The notes: a model not told the origin generated them from the letters alone. A DNA stretch of 64,000 bases from Neolewinella litorea (GCF_004803465.1 NZ_SRSF01000006.1:106254-170253), one strand, 5' to 3'. Numbered from the stretch's first letter, positions 26,423 through 35,447 are shown. Numbers and translations are program-made.

Positions 26423-27760
26423 ATGAAAATCTCACATATTTTCCTTCTACTGGGCATCGGACTGCTGACGGCCTGCAGCGACGAGCTCGAAATCCAACCC
26501 TTCCAGAATGTCAGCGAGGATGTTGCTCTCGGTTCAGACGCTACCGTAAAGGCGGTACTCGTCGGAGCCTACGACCAACTGGGATCGGGCGACCTGTACG
26601 GCGGCAACAACCTGCGCGACGCCGAACTGCTGGGAGGAACCGGCGAGATCCTCTTCGTCGGCACCTTCAACAGCCCGGATGAGATAGCCCGCAAGCAGAT
26701 TTCCGTCGGAAACCTCGACGCCGAGGAGACCTGGCTGGAAAGCTATGAGGTGATCAATACCGTCAACAATGTCCTTTCCGCACTGGAGGTCGTCGATGCC
26801 GACGATCGCGCCCGGGTAGAGGGGGAAGCCCGGTTTATCCGCGGACTAGTCTACTTCGACCTGTTGCGTTACTTCGCGCTGCCGTACGAGGGCGGTGCGG
26901 CCAACGATCAGCTGGGCGTTCCACTGGTGCTGACGCCTACGCGCGGCATTTCGGAGGAGAACAACGTCAGTCGCGCCTCCGTGGCGGCCGTCTACGACCA
27001 GGTCATCGAAGACCTGACCACCGCGGCCGACCTTCTTCCGGAAACGAACGGCTTTTTCGCCAACCAGTACGCGGCCACCGCCCTGCTCGCGCGGGTCTAC
27101 CTGCAGATGGACCGCTACGCCGAGGCCCGCGACGCGGCCAATACGGTCATTGAGAGCGGCTTCTATTCCCTGACGCCGAACTACGCCTCCGCCTTCATGA
27201 ACGGCAGCAATTCGAACGAAGACATTTTCGCCATCCAGGTGAGCAGTCAGGACGGGGTGAATGCCCTGACGACCTTCTTCTCGGTCCCGGAATTCGGCGG
27301 CCGCGACGGCGACATTGAAATCCTGCCCGCCCACCTGGCCCTCTACGATCCGGAAGACGACCGCTTGGCGCTGTTCTTCGAGCGCGGTGGGGTCACCTAC
27401 ACCGGCAAGTTCAACAACCAGTTCGCTAACGTGACCGTGATCCGCCTGGCGGAAATGTACCTTATCCGGGCCGAGGCTAACGAGCGACTGGGCACGGAAG
27501 TCGGGGCTTCCCCCACCGAGGACATTAACCGGCTGCTGGTCCGCGCCGGACTGGAACCGCGCGACGAGGTCGACCTGGACTTCATCTTGCTGGAGCGGCG
27601 GCGTGAACTGGCCTTCGAAGGCTTCCGCATCCACGACATCAAGCGGCTGCAGGGCTCGGTCGGGAACTTCAACTACGACGCCCCTGAACTGGTGTACCCC
27701 ATTCCTGCGCGGGAGACGGTCGCCAACCCCAATTTGCAGCAGAACCCTGGGTACAATTAG
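26423..27760 (+). CDS. RagB/SusD family surface lipoprotein
   Basis: A 445-residue lipoprotein: signal peptide with lipobox GLLTACSDE (lipidated Cys at residue 18), then the TPR-rich SusD fold (EEARFIRGLVYFDLLRYFALPY-like segment, ATALLARVYLQMDRYAEARDAANTVI) and the conserved C-terminal part (RLAEMYLIRAEANERLG, LLERRRELAFEGFRIHDIKRL, LVYPIPARETVANPNLQQNPGY). It captures substrate on the cell surface and closes over the SusC barrel encoded just upstream. An intrinsic terminator follows the stop. Confidence 0.95.
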   Translation: MKISHIFLLLGIGLLTACSDELEIQPFQNVSEDVALGSDATVKAVLVGAYDQLGSGDLYGGNNLRDAELLGGTGEILFVGTFNSPDEIARKQISVGNLDAEETWLESYEVINTVNNVLSALEVVDADDRARVEGEARFIRGLVYFDLLRYFALPYEGGAANDQLGVPLVLTPTRGISEENNVSRASVAAVYDQVIEDLTTAADLLPETNGFFANQYAATALLARVYLQMDRYAEARDAANTVIESGFYSLTPNYASAFMNGSNSNEDIFAIQVSSQDGVNALTTFFSVPEFGGRDGDIEILPAHLALYDPEDDRLALFFERGGVTYTGKFNNQFANVTVIRLAEMYLIRAEANERLGTEVGASPTEDINRLLVRAGLEPRDEVDLDFILLERRRELAFEGFRIHDIKRLQGSVGNFNYDAPELVYPIPARETVANPNLQQNPGYN

Positions 27761-27779
27761 AAACCCTCGACCTAACAAC

Positions 27780-27815
27780 AAGACCCCGTCCGGTAGATAC
27801 TGGATGGGGTCTTTT
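27780..27815 (+). terminator. Intrinsic terminator of susC/susD
   Basis: AAGACCCC (27780-27787) pairs with GGGGTCTT (27806-27813), extended inward by four pairs, followed by TTTT. It ends the SusCD transcript. Confidence 0.75.
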
Positions 27816-27820
27816 GCTGC

Positions 27821-27857
27821 TGTAAACGTCGGATGTCTTAGACATCCGACGTCTACA
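27821..27857. repeat. Near-perfect palindrome between susD and nadB
   Basis: A 12-bp perfect stem (27826-27837 with 27841-27852) around a TTA loop, extended past one mismatch by TGTA/TACA. It covers the nadB stop codon (27853-27855). Likely a convergent 3'-end structure for the nadB transcript or a small interspersed palindrome. Confidence 0.7.
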
Positions 27858-29475
27858 GCACCGAATACTGCACGAAATCCGCCTTCTCGGGGTAGTCGGT
27901 GGTGTAGTGCAGGCCCCGGCTTTCCTTGCGCAGGGAGGCGGCCTTGGTGACGAGGTAGCCGACGGTGATGAGGTTGCGCAGTTCGCAGAGCTGCGGACTT
28001 ACCAGGCTGTTGCGGTACAGCTCCTCGGTTTCGTCGTGGAGCAGGTTCAGGCGATCCTTGGCGCGCTTCAGACGCTTGTCGCTGCGGACGATGCCTACGT
28101 AGCTCGACATTACCTCCTTCAGTTCCTTGGTGCTCTGGGTGATCAATACCTGCTCCTTGGGTTCCGTGGTGCCGGTCCGTTCCCACTGGGGGATGCGCTC
28201 CTCGAGGGTGCAGTTGTCGATGTTGGCGGCGATGGAGTGGGCGATCCGGTGGCCGAACACCAGGGCTTCCAGGAGGCTGTTACTGGCCAGGCGGTTGGCG
28301 CCGTGAAGGCCGGTGCTGGTGCACTCTCCGCAGGCGTACAGTTGGTTGACCGAACTGCGACCGAATTCGTCGACCTGCACGCCGCCGCACATGTAGTGGC
28401 AGGCGGGGGTGACGGGGATCAGGTCCTTCATGGGATCGATCCCCTTTTCCTTGCACTTGTCGTAGATGGTGGGGAAGTGGGCTACGAACTTCTCCCGGTC
28501 GAGGTGGGTGCAGTCCAGGCACATATATTCCGCGCCCGTGACCTTCATTTCATTGTCGATGGCGCGGGCCACGATGTCGCGGGGGGCCAGGCTGCCGCGG
28601 GGGTCGTAGTCGTGCATGAACTCCGTACCATCAGGCCGTTTCAGGATGGCGCCGAAGCCCCGCACCGCCTCGCTGACGAGGAAGGCCTGTTTTTCGAGTC
28701 CGGGATTGTACAGCGCGGTGGGGTGGAACTGTACGAACTCCATATTTTCCAGGTGCACCTTGGCGCGGTGGGCCATGGCCAGTCCGTCGCCGGTAGCGAT
28801 GACCGGGTTGGTGGTGCTGCGGTAGATCTGTCCGTTGCCGCCGGCCGCCAGCACGGTATTGCGGGCGAGGATGGTGGTGATCTCCCAGTTTTCCTTATTT
28901 AGGACGTAGGCGCCGTAGCACTCGATATTTGCAGTCAGGCGGGTTACGATATGACCCAGGTGGTGCTGGGTGAGCAGGTCAAGGGCGAAATAGTGCTCGT
29001 GCACCACGAGGTTGTCTAGGGTTGCCGCCTTGGCGCTGAGCGCGCGCTGGATTTCCCATCCGGTGAGGTCCTTGTAGTGCAGGATGCGGTTTTCGCTGTG
29101 TCCGCCTTCCCGGCCGAGGTCGTATTTCTGGAACTGGTCGAGGTCGAAGCGGGTACCCCACTCGATGATCTCCTCCACCCGTTCCGGCCCTTCCTCTACC
29201 ACGATGCGCACGATGTGCTCCTCACACAGTCCCGCTCCCGCGTCAAGGGTATCGGCGATGTGCTTCTCGTAGTTGTCGGCCCCGTGATCCCACACGGCGG
29301 CCACCCCGCCCTGGGCGTAGCTGGTGTTGCTTTCGCGTTCGTTGACCTTGGTCAGCACGTCGATCTTGAGATCGGGCCGCAGCATGGCCAATTTGATGCC
29401 GGTGCTGAGGCCGGCGATGCCGGAGCCGATGATGAGGACGTCGGTGGTCAGGGTGCGGGGATTGGATTGTTGCAC
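27853..29475 (-). CDS. nadB: L-aspartate oxidase
   Basis: A 540-residue flavoprotein that oxidises L-aspartate to iminoaspartate, the first step of de novo NAD synthesis. The FAD-binding fold is at the N-terminus (VLIIGSGIAGLSTGIKLA), with SNTSYAQGGVAAVW, HYKDLTGWEIQRAL, the active-site region TPACHYMCGGVQVDEFGRSS and GLHGANRLASNSLLEALVFG; the C-terminal helical domain (~residues 430-540) is complete. The PACHYMCGG-type sequence is usual for NadB rather than fumarate reductase or succinate dehydrogenase. The nadA and nadC partners are not nearby. The gene is convergent with susD. Confidence 0.94.
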   Translation of the reverse strand: MQQSNPRTLTTDVLIIGSGIAGLSTGIKLAMLRPDLKIDVLTKVNERESNTSYAQGGVAAVWDHGADNYEKHIADTLDAGAGLCEEHIVRIVVEEGPERVEEIIEWGTRFDLDQFQKYDLGREGGHSENRILHYKDLTGWEIQRALSAKAATLDNLVVHEHYFALDLLTQHHLGHIVTRLTANIECYGAYVLNKENWEITTILARNTVLAAGGNGQIYRSTTNPVIATGDGLAMAHRAKVHLENMEFVQFHPTALYNPGLEKQAFLVSEAVRGFGAILKRPDGTEFMHDYDPRGSLAPRDIVARAIDNEMKVTGAEYMCLDCTHLDREKFVAHFPTIYDKCKEKGIDPMKDLIPVTPACHYMCGGVQVDEFGRSSVNQLYACGECTSTGLHGANRLASNSLLEALVFGHRIAHSIAANIDNCTLEERIPQWERTGTTEPKEQVLITQSTKELKEVMSSYVGIVRSDKRLKRAKDRLNLLHDETEELYRNSLVSPQLCELRNLITVGYLVTKAASLRKESRGLHYTTDYPEKADFVQYSVL

Positions 29476-29562
29476 GGTCAGGGTATCGGGAAAGGTGAAT
29501 CGTAGGGCCGGACAGTCCGGGCCGGGAGTTTGGTTTGTCGAATGCCGCTACGGGCCTTGACG

Positions 29563-31095
29563 CTACAGCTTGGTATAGTGCCGGTCTTCGGTGATCGATT
29601 TGCTGGGGTTGCGCCACATGCCGCCCTCCACGCCGTCCCACAGCTTGTCGGCCTCCACGGGTCCCCAGGTGCCGGCTTCGTACATCGTCAGCGGGGCCTC
29701 GTTGTTTTCCCAGGCCTGGAGAATGGGGTCTACAAAGGCCCAGGCCTGTTCGACACTGTCGCCGCGGGCGTACAAGGTGGGATCTCCCTTCATGCAGTCG
29801 AGCAGCAGGCGGCTGTAGGACTCGGGGACGTCCTTGGTGGTCAGGTCCCGGTAGAAGAAGTCCATGTCGACGTTCTTCACGCGGAATCCCTCACCGGGCA
29901 CCTTCATGCCGAATTCCATGGCCATGCCCTCGTCGGGCTGGATGCGGATGATCAGCTGGTTGTCGCACTTCATGGCATAGTCATCGTAGGCGGCGAAGAT
30001 GGCCTGCGGCGGGTTCTTGAATGTGATGACCACCTCGGTCACCTTCAGCGGCAGGCACTTGCCGGTGCGGATGAAGAAGGGTACCCCGGCCCAGCGCCAG
30101 TTGTCGATGAAAAACTTCATCGCCACGTAGGTCTCGGTGGTGCTGTCGTCCGGCACCCCTTCCGCGTCGCGGTAGGCGGGTACCTCGCCCTCCTTGGTTT
30201 TTCCGGCGGTGTACTGGGCACGCACGACCTGCTCGGCCACCTGTTCTCCCTTGATGGGGCGCAGCGACTGGAACAGTTTCATTTTCTCGCCGCGGATCGA
30301 ATAAGCGTCGGCGCGGATGGGGGGCTCCATCCCTACGTGGGCCAGCACCTGCAGCAGGTGGTTCTGCACCATATCGCGCATGGCCCCGCTCTCGTCGTAG
30401 TAGCCGCCCCGGCTGCCCACGCCAACGGTTTCGGCGGCGGTGATCTGGACCGACTGGATGTAATTGCGGTTCCAGAGGGGCTCGAAGAATCCGTTGGCGA
30501 AGCGGGTCACCAGTAGGTTCTGCACCGTTTCTTTGCCGAGGTAGTGGTCGATCCGGTAGATGTCGTTCTCGCGAAAAACCGATTGCAGTTCCTCGTTCAG
30601 CTGGCGGGCCGAGGCCTCGTCGTAGCCGAAGGGCTTCTCCACCACGAGGCGCGACCAGCCGTCGGCCGGCTTGTTCAGGCCCACGTCGGCGAGCGCCTTG
30701 GGGATGGTGTTGTACAGTTTTGGCGGGGTGGAGAGGTAGAAGATATAGTTGGAACCCGTACCGAAGCGCTGGCCCAGGTCCTCCAGACGGTCCTTCAGTT
30801 TTTTCACGTCTTCGGCTCCGTCGTAGGCCTTCAGGTCCTGGTAGAAGAGCAACTGGGAAAAGGCATCCAGCTTGTCTTCGTGGCCTTCCGCTTCGAAGAA
30901 TTCATTCTCGAATACCACTTTCTTGCGAAACTCCTCATCGGTAAAATCCGTCCGGCTGGCGCCCAGGAGGGCAAATTTTTCCGGTAGGTACCCCCCGCGG
31001 TAGAGATCGAAGACGGCGGGGATGAGTTTGCGTTGGGCCAGGTCGCCGGAAGCGCCGTAAATGATCAGGATGTGGGGGTCGAGTGTATTGGCCAT
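29563..31095 (-). CDS. zwf: Glucose-6-phosphate 1-dehydrogenase
   Basis: A 510-residue enzyme of the oxidative pentose phosphate pathway, making 6-phosphogluconolactone and NADPH. The NADP-binding motif is IIYGASGDLAQRKL near the N-terminus; the active-site signature RIDHYLGKETVQN is intact, with FIRTGKCLPLK and EFGMKVPGEGF further on. I chose the ATG at 31095, which starts right before the Rossmann strand; an upstream ATG adds 16 residues. It is divergent from rpiB (110 nt apart), and gnd lies 2 kb away, so three pentose phosphate genes are clustered without being one operon; a 6-phosphogluconolactonase was not seen. Confidence 0.96.
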   Translation of the reverse strand: MANTLDPHILIIYGASGDLAQRKLIPAVFDLYRGGYLPEKFALLGASRTDFTDEEFRKKVVFENEFFEAEGHEDKLDAFSQLLFYQDLKAYDGAEDVKKLKDRLEDLGQRFGTGSNYIFYLSTPPKLYNTIPKALADVGLNKPADGWSRLVVEKPFGYDEASARQLNEELQSVFRENDIYRIDHYLGKETVQNLLVTRFANGFFEPLWNRNYIQSVQITAAETVGVGSRGGYYDESGAMRDMVQNHLLQVLAHVGMEPPIRADAYSIRGEKMKLFQSLRPIKGEQVAEQVVRAQYTAGKTKEGEVPAYRDAEGVPDDSTTETYVAMKFFIDNWRWAGVPFFIRTGKCLPLKVTEVVITFKNPPQAIFAAYDDYAMKCDNQLIIRIQPDEGMAMEFGMKVPGEGFRVKNVDMDFFYRDLTTKDVPESYSRLLLDCMKGDPTLYARGDSVEQAWAFVDPILQAWENNEAPLTMYEAGTWGPVEADKLWDGVEGGMWRNPSKSITEDRHYTKL

Positions 31096-31205
31096 GCGTG
31101 GGTGAAGGGTACTGCGTAATCGGTTCCTTATCAAAGGTCCCACTTTTTAGAAGGTTTACGGCCGCTGCAAGGTAATTTTAGGCCCATCCACTAAAAACGC
31201 GTTCC

Positions 31206-31649
31206 ATGACTATCGGCATCGCTACCGACCACGGCGGCATCGAACTCAAGCAGCAATTGCAGGCCTACCTGGAAAGTCAGGGCTATTCCGTGCGGGACTT
31301 CGGTGCCTATTCCTACGACGCGGCCGACGACTTCCCGGACTTCGTCATCCCCCTGGCCCGAGCCGTGGGCAACGGGGAAGTGGAGCGGGGCGTGGCCGTC
31401 TGCGGCAGCGGCGTGGGCGCGAGCATCGCGGCCAACAAGATCAACAACGTGCGCGCCTGCCTCATCAACGAGACCTACAGCGCGCGCCAGGGCGTGGAGC
31501 ACGATGACATGAACATGATCTGCCTCGGCGGCCGCGTGATCGGCATAGAACTGGCCAAGGAGCTGCTCGACAATTTCCTGAAGGCCGAATACCAGGCACT
31601 ACCCCGGCAACTGCGGCGCATGGGCAAGGTAGCCGAACTGGAAAAGTAG
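31206..31649 (+). CDS. rpiB: Ribose-5-phosphate isomerase B (RpiB/LacAB family)
   Basis: A 147-residue enzyme that interconverts ribose 5-phosphate and ribulose 5-phosphate. Motifs: IGIATDHGGIELK at the N-terminus, DFPDFVIPLARAV, the phosphate-binding loop VAVCGSGVGASIAANK with the catalytic Cys, and ETYSARQGVEHDDMNMICLGGRVIG. The length is typical. It faces zwf across a 110-nt divergent promoter region and precedes the membrane protein gene. Confidence 0.94.
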   Translation: MTIGIATDHGGIELKQQLQAYLESQGYSVRDFGAYSYDAADDFPDFVIPLARAVGNGEVERGVAVCGSGVGASIAANKINNVRACLINETYSARQGVEHDDMNMICLGGRVIGIELAKELLDNFLKAEYQALPRQLRRMGKVAELEK

Positions 31650-31682
31650 CCGGCCCTGCCCGACGGCCGTCGTTGGCTGTTG

Positions 31683-31704
31683 GGGCCGGCGGAGCGCAGG
31701 TACC
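31683..31704 (+). repeat. Dispersed 21-bp element, copy 2 (diverged, 22 nt)
   Basis: Starts GGGCCGGCGGAG and ends CAGGTACC, one base longer than the consensus. It lies between rpiB and the membrane protein gene, at the point where that gene's start codon would be expected. Confidence 0.65.
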
Positions 31705-31815
31705 AAGAATATCCCCGAAGAGCAAGAGGCAGCGGCAGCGCAGGATCGTACGAAGTCCTGGCTCGACAACCTGCAGCAGGAAAGCTGGCAGCTCGAACTG
31801 CTCATCAGCGGTTTC

Positions 31816-33057
31816 GTGATCTTCCTGCTGCTGGGCGGCTACCCCGCCGTGAAAGGCTACGAGACCGACCTGCGCCTGCTCATCGACGACAGCCGCAGCT
31901 ACCGGCTGCTGTTCTTCCTGTACATGACGGGGCGCACCGCCTACCTGGCCCTGCTCGTCTGCCTCCTGCTGCACGTCGTGATCCGGGGACTCTGGATCGC
32001 GGCCGTGGGACTGCGGTACGTCTCCGGAGACATCGACTACGAAGTCATGAAGTTCCGGCCCCGCTACACCCGGTGGCTGGAGGGGCAGATCGGCAGCTTC
32101 GACGACTACATCGAGCGACTGGAGCGATACAGCAGCGTACTGTTTTCCCTGGCCTTCCTGGTGCTGTTCTGCTTCCTGAGTATCGGCAGCTGGATACTGG
32201 TGATGATCGCGCTGCAGGAGGGCTACAACTGGCTTCTGGGCCGCGACCTCAGTAATAGCACGGGGATCCTGCGGGGGGCGGGGGTGTTCACACTGCTCCT
32301 GCTGTTGCTGAGCCTGATCTACTTCCTCGATTTCGTCACGCTCGGCTTTTTCAAGCGCAACCGCTATACGGCGCGCCCCTACTACTATCTGTACCGCGTG
32401 ATGGGGTGGATCACCCTGGCCGACCTGTACCGCCCCCTTTACTACAACCTGATCGACCACCGCTTCGGCCGCCGGCTGGCGCGGTTGGTGCCGGTAGTGG
32501 TGGTGCTGCTGCTGGTTGCCGTTTCCTTCGTGGTGGTGAAGTACCGGTATTACCCCTTTTACCTGCGCGACGGACTGGCTTTCGTCGATGCGGAGAATTA
32601 CCTGGACACCGACGGCTGGACCGGCACCGAACTGGGACGCATCACCCTGGAAAGTCGCTACCCGCGCCACAATTACGTGGAGGCCTTCGTGCCCTACCGC
32701 CCCTACCTTCACGATGAAATCCTGGAAAAGCTGGCCCCGGAACTGGAAGTGGCCCGCTATACCGGCGCAAAACTCAGTGGTGCTTTCACCGTAGGAGAGC
32801 GAAGCAACGCAGCTGCGGACAACCAGGCTTTGCTGGCGGCCTTTTCGGACCTGTTCAGCTTGTCGGTGAACGACAGCCTGCTCGACCCCACGCCGCGCTT
32901 TCATATTCACCCGGTACGGCAACAACCCGGTCTGCTGTATATGATCCCCGTGCACGACCTGCCCCGCGGCGAACACATCCTGAGCGTACGATCGCGGCAA
33001 CTTCGGAGCGATACCCTCGGATGGTCTTCGGACTATAACATCTACTTTTACAAATAG
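31816..33057 (+). CDS. Polytopic membrane protein of unknown function, start uncertain
   Basis: A 413-residue protein from the only usual start codon in frame, GTG at 31816. Five or so hydrophobic segments are seen (FVIFLLLGGYPAV; YLALLVCLLLHVVIRGLWI; LAFLVLFCFLSIGSWILVM; FTLLLLLLSLIYFLDFV; LVPVVVVLLLVAVSFVVV) and a soluble C-terminal part of about 170 residues. No family was recognised. The frame stays open upstream to about 31633, and residues coded at 31708-31815 (NIPEEQEAAAAQD..., SWLDNLQQESWQLELLISG) look like genuine protein completing the first helix, yet no ATG, GTG or TTG exists there. A diverged copy of the 21-bp element ends exactly where this protein-like stretch begins, so the native start may have been displaced. 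Confidence 0.75.
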   Translation: MIFLLLGGYPAVKGYETDLRLLIDDSRSYRLLFFLYMTGRTAYLALLVCLLLHVVIRGLWIAAVGLRYVSGDIDYEVMKFRPRYTRWLEGQIGSFDDYIERLERYSSVLFSLAFLVLFCFLSIGSWILVMIALQEGYNWLLGRDLSNSTGILRGAGVFTLLLLLLSLIYFLDFVTLGFFKRNRYTARPYYYLYRVMGWITLADLYRPLYYNLIDHRFGRRLARLVPVVVVLLLVAVSFVVVKYRYYPFYLRDGLAFVDAENYLDTDGWTGTELGRITLESRYPRHNYVEAFVPYRPYLHDEILEKLAPELEVARYTGAKLSGAFTVGERSNAAADNQALLAAFSDLFSLSVNDSLLDPTPRFHIHPVRQQPGLLYMIPVHDLPRGEHILSVRSRQLRSDTLGWSSDYNIYFYK

Positions 33058-33127
33058 CGAACCATTCCCGCCCGTAACCTTTTGACCAAAGCCAGCTTTA
33101 CCGGGTTTCCTCCGGTCTGATTCGCAT

Positions 33128-33148
33128 TGCACCCGCGCTCCGGCGCAC
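33128..33148 (-). repeat. Dispersed 21-bp element, copy 3 (inverted, diverged)
   Basis: TGCACCCGCGCTCCG followed by GCGCAC; 18 of 21 positions agree with the reverse complement of the consensus. It ends 14 nt before the gnd ATG. Confidence 0.55.
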
Positions 33149-33162
33149 TAAAATATCTCTTG

Positions 33163-34596
33163 ATGGACCAGCAACTTTATGATTTCGGCATGATCGGCCT
33201 TGGCGTTATGGGCCGCAATTTTCTCCTTAACGTAGCCGATGACGGCTTCGGCGCCCTGGGTACGGATATTAACCAGGAATCCGTCGATGCCCTCAACGCC
33301 GAGGGAAAGGACATGCGCGTTAAGGGGGTAAGCACCCAGCAGGAATTCGTAAGTCTGCTCAGCCGCCCCCGCAAAATCATGATGCTGGTGCCGGCCGGCA
33401 AGATCGTCGACAACGTGATCGAGGGCCTGCTGCCCCTGCTGGACGAGGGCGACATCCTCATCGACGGCGGCAACAGCCACTACGACGATACCAACCGCCG
33501 CTATGAATTCCTCAAGGCCAAGAACATCCGGTTCCTCGGCACGGGCGTATCCGGCGGGGCCAAGGGTGCCCGACTGGGGCCCAGCATCATGCCCGGTGGC
33601 GACCGCAGCGCCTGGGAGGACGTCAAGCCCATCCTGGAAACCGTAGCCGCCAAGGTAAACGGTGAGCCCTGCGTGACCTACATTGGGGAGAGCAGCAGCG
33701 GGCACTACGTGAAGATGGTCCACAACGGCATCGAGTACGGGCTCATGCAACTCATCGCCGAAGCCTACGATATCCTGAAGCGGGTCGGGGGCATGGGCAA
33801 CGACGAAATGTCGGCCCTCTTCAGCCGCTGGAACGACGGGCGCCTCAACAGTTACCTCGTCGAAATTACCGCGGCCATCCTCAAATTCCGCGATGAGCAG
33901 ACGGATAGCCACCTGCTCGACGTCATCCTCGACAAGGCCAAGCAAAAGGGTACCGGCAAGTGGACGAGCCAGTCGGCCATGGACATCGGCGTGCCCATCC
34001 CAACCATTGATTCGGCCGTGACCATGCGCGCCATCTCCGCTTTCAAGGAGTACCGGCAGGACAACTCCAAGCTCTATACCGTAGTACACCCCGACGAAGT
34101 GCTGCTGAAGGGGGAGGGACTGGCCAAGGCCGTGGAGGAATCCCTCTACTTCGGCTTCGTGGTCTGCTACGCCCAGGGCATGCACATGCTCGCCGAGGCC
34201 AGCGAGGAGATGAATTACAATCTGGACCTGGAAGGCATCGCCCGCATCTGGCGCGGCGGCTGCATCATCCGGGCCGAACTGCTGGAGACGATCCGGTCGG
34301 CCTACGGCAAGCGGCCGGGACTCAAGAACATGATGGCCACCATCGAATTCCGCGAGGATCTTCACGCCTGCCGCGATTCCCTGGCCGAAGTGCTGCACCA
34401 GGCCAACGAACGTGGGGTACCCAGTATGTGCCTCTCTTCCGCCCTGCAGTACTTCGAGGCCTTTCGGAGCGAACGACTGCCGCTCAACCTCGTGCAGGCG
34501 CAGCGCGACTACTTCGGCTCGCACAGCTACGAGCGGCTGGATCAGAAGGGAATCTTCCATTCCAGCTGGGACCCGAAGGTCGTGCGGGAAAAATAA
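33163..34596 (+). CDS. gnd: 6-phosphogluconate dehydrogenase, decarboxylating (NADP-type)
   Basis: A 477-residue enzyme producing ribulose 5-phosphate, CO2 and NADPH. The dinucleotide fold is GMIGLGVMGRNFLLNVAD; the catalytic regions are GTGVSGGAKGARLGPSIMPGG and GHYVKMVHNGIEYGLMQL; the C-terminal tail (YERLDQKGIFHSSW) is complete. The ATG at 33163 gives the normal N-terminus; a TTG at 33127 would start inside a copy of the dispersed element. It works downstream of the zwf product made nearby. Confidence 0.96.
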   Translation: MDQQLYDFGMIGLGVMGRNFLLNVADDGFGALGTDINQESVDALNAEGKDMRVKGVSTQQEFVSLLSRPRKIMMLVPAGKIVDNVIEGLLPLLDEGDILIDGGNSHYDDTNRRYEFLKAKNIRFLGTGVSGGAKGARLGPSIMPGGDRSAWEDVKPILETVAAKVNGEPCVTYIGESSSGHYVKMVHNGIEYGLMQLIAEAYDILKRVGGMGNDEMSALFSRWNDGRLNSYLVEITAAILKFRDEQTDSHLLDVILDKAKQKGTGKWTSQSAMDIGVPIPTIDSAVTMRAISAFKEYRQDNSKLYTVVHPDEVLLKGEGLAKAVEESLYFGFVVCYAQGMHMLAEASEEMNYNLDLEGIARIWRGGCIIRAELLETIRSAYGKRPGLKNMMATIEFREDLHACRDSLAEVLHQANERGVPSMCLSSALQYFEAFRSERLPLNLVQAQRDYFGSHSYERLDQKGIFHSSWDPKVVREK

Positions 34597-34621
34597 TCGG
34601 GTGGATTAACTGTATATACAT

Positions 34622-34629
34622 TAAATTTG
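34622..34629 (+). promoter_or_regulatory. -7 promoter box TAAATTTG upstream of the YceI lipoprotein gene
   Basis: A perfect TAnnTTTG match in an AT-rich stretch after gnd. It implies a leader of about 90 nt containing two hairpins (TCATGTA/TACATGA about 34648-34663, and TCACCGC-CGG-GCGGTGA at 34678-34694) before the ATG at 34723. Confidence 0.55.
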
Positions 34630-34722
34630 TGAGGCGGTTAAACTTTCATGTACCTACATGAGTTTACCATTCAGTTGTCACCGCCGGGCGGTGATCCTCC
34701 CATTTCCCCCAATTTATCCCTT

Positions 34723-35373
34723 ATGAAAGCTTATTTCACCCTTCTCCTTCTCGCCCTGGTGGTTGTGGCCTGTGGTCCTTCCGGCACCGAGGTCGAATCT
34801 TCCGATGCCGTAGCGGCCGAGAACGCTGCTGCTGCCACTGCCTCTTTCGCCGTTGACACTGCCGCCAGCGCGGTACAGTGGGAAGGCAGCAAACTCGTCG
34901 GGGGCTCCCACGAGGGCATCATCCCCATCCAGAGCGGCAGCCTGAACGCCAACGGTAACGAACTGGTGGGCGGCACTTTCGTCCTGGACGTGACCCGTCT
35001 GGAGAACCGCGACCTCGACGGCGAGGGCAAAGGCAAGCTCGAAGGCCACCTGAAGAGCGCCGACTTCTTCGACGTGGAGCAGCACCCCACCGCTACCTTC
35101 GAGATCACCAAGGTGACCCCGGTAACGGGCCAGGCCGACTACAACCACGAGATCACCGGCAACCTGACGCTGAAGGGTACTTCCCGCAGCATCACCATCC
35201 CGGCCATGGTCACGATGGAAAACAACCAGATCACCGCCAATACCCCGGACTTCGTCATCGACCGCACCGAGTGGGGCATGCAGTACGGTTCGGGCTCCAT
35301 TGCCGGCATTGCCCAGGACAACATCATCAACGATGAGGTTGGCTTGAACCTGAGCCTGGTAGCGCGTCAGTAA
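34723..35373 (+). CDS. YceI family lipoprotein
   Basis: A 216-residue exported protein with lipobox LVVVACGPSG (Cys about residue 16), an A/E-rich linker, and a YceI lipocalin-like barrel (SAVQWEGSKLVGGSHEGI, GGTFVLDVTRLENRDL, KLEGHLKSADFFDVEQHP, GNLTLKGTSRSITIP, EWGMQYGSG). YceI proteins bind isoprenoid or other amphiphilic molecules; a role in quinone or stress lipid handling is inferred, not shown. A longer frame from 34648 runs through the leader hairpins, so the ATG at 34723 with its signal peptide was chosen. A strong terminator follows. Confidence 0.92.
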   Translation: MKAYFTLLLLALVVVACGPSGTEVESSDAVAAENAAAATASFAVDTAASAVQWEGSKLVGGSHEGIIPIQSGSLNANGNELVGGTFVLDVTRLENRDLDGEGKGKLEGHLKSADFFDVEQHPTATFEITKVTPVTGQADYNHEITGNLTLKGTSRSITIPAMVTMENNQITANTPDFVIDRTEWGMQYGSGSIAGIAQDNIINDEVGLNLSLVARQ

Positions 35374-35397
35374 ACGACCTAATATCAAAACCATTGG

Positions 35398-35432
35398 GAG
35401 GTTGTCCACGTCAGGTGGGCAACCTCTTTTTT
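35398..35432 (+). terminator. Intrinsic terminator after the YceI gene
   Basis: GAGGTTG (35398-35404) pairs with CAACCTC (35420-35426), with CCAC/GTGG inside, followed by six T. Confidence 0.9.
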
Positions 35433-35439
35433 ATTGGGC

Positions 35440-35447
35440 TAGCTTTG
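35440..35447 (+). promoter_or_regulatory. -7 box TAGCTTTG four bases before tsaE ATG
   Basis: A perfect TAnnTTTG match followed by CGCC and then the ATG at 35452. Given the usual distance from this box to the start of transcription, the mRNA would begin at or next to the ATG (leaderless). Confidence 0.6.

Noticed and set aside
31465..33132. 555-residue minus-strand frame rich in Q, H and V
   Set aside because: Antisense shadow of the membrane protein gene, with composition typical of reversed GC-rich coding sequence.
33148..34560. 470-residue minus-strand frame opposite gnd
   Set aside because: Gnd is unmistakable on the + strand; the opposite frame has no motif.
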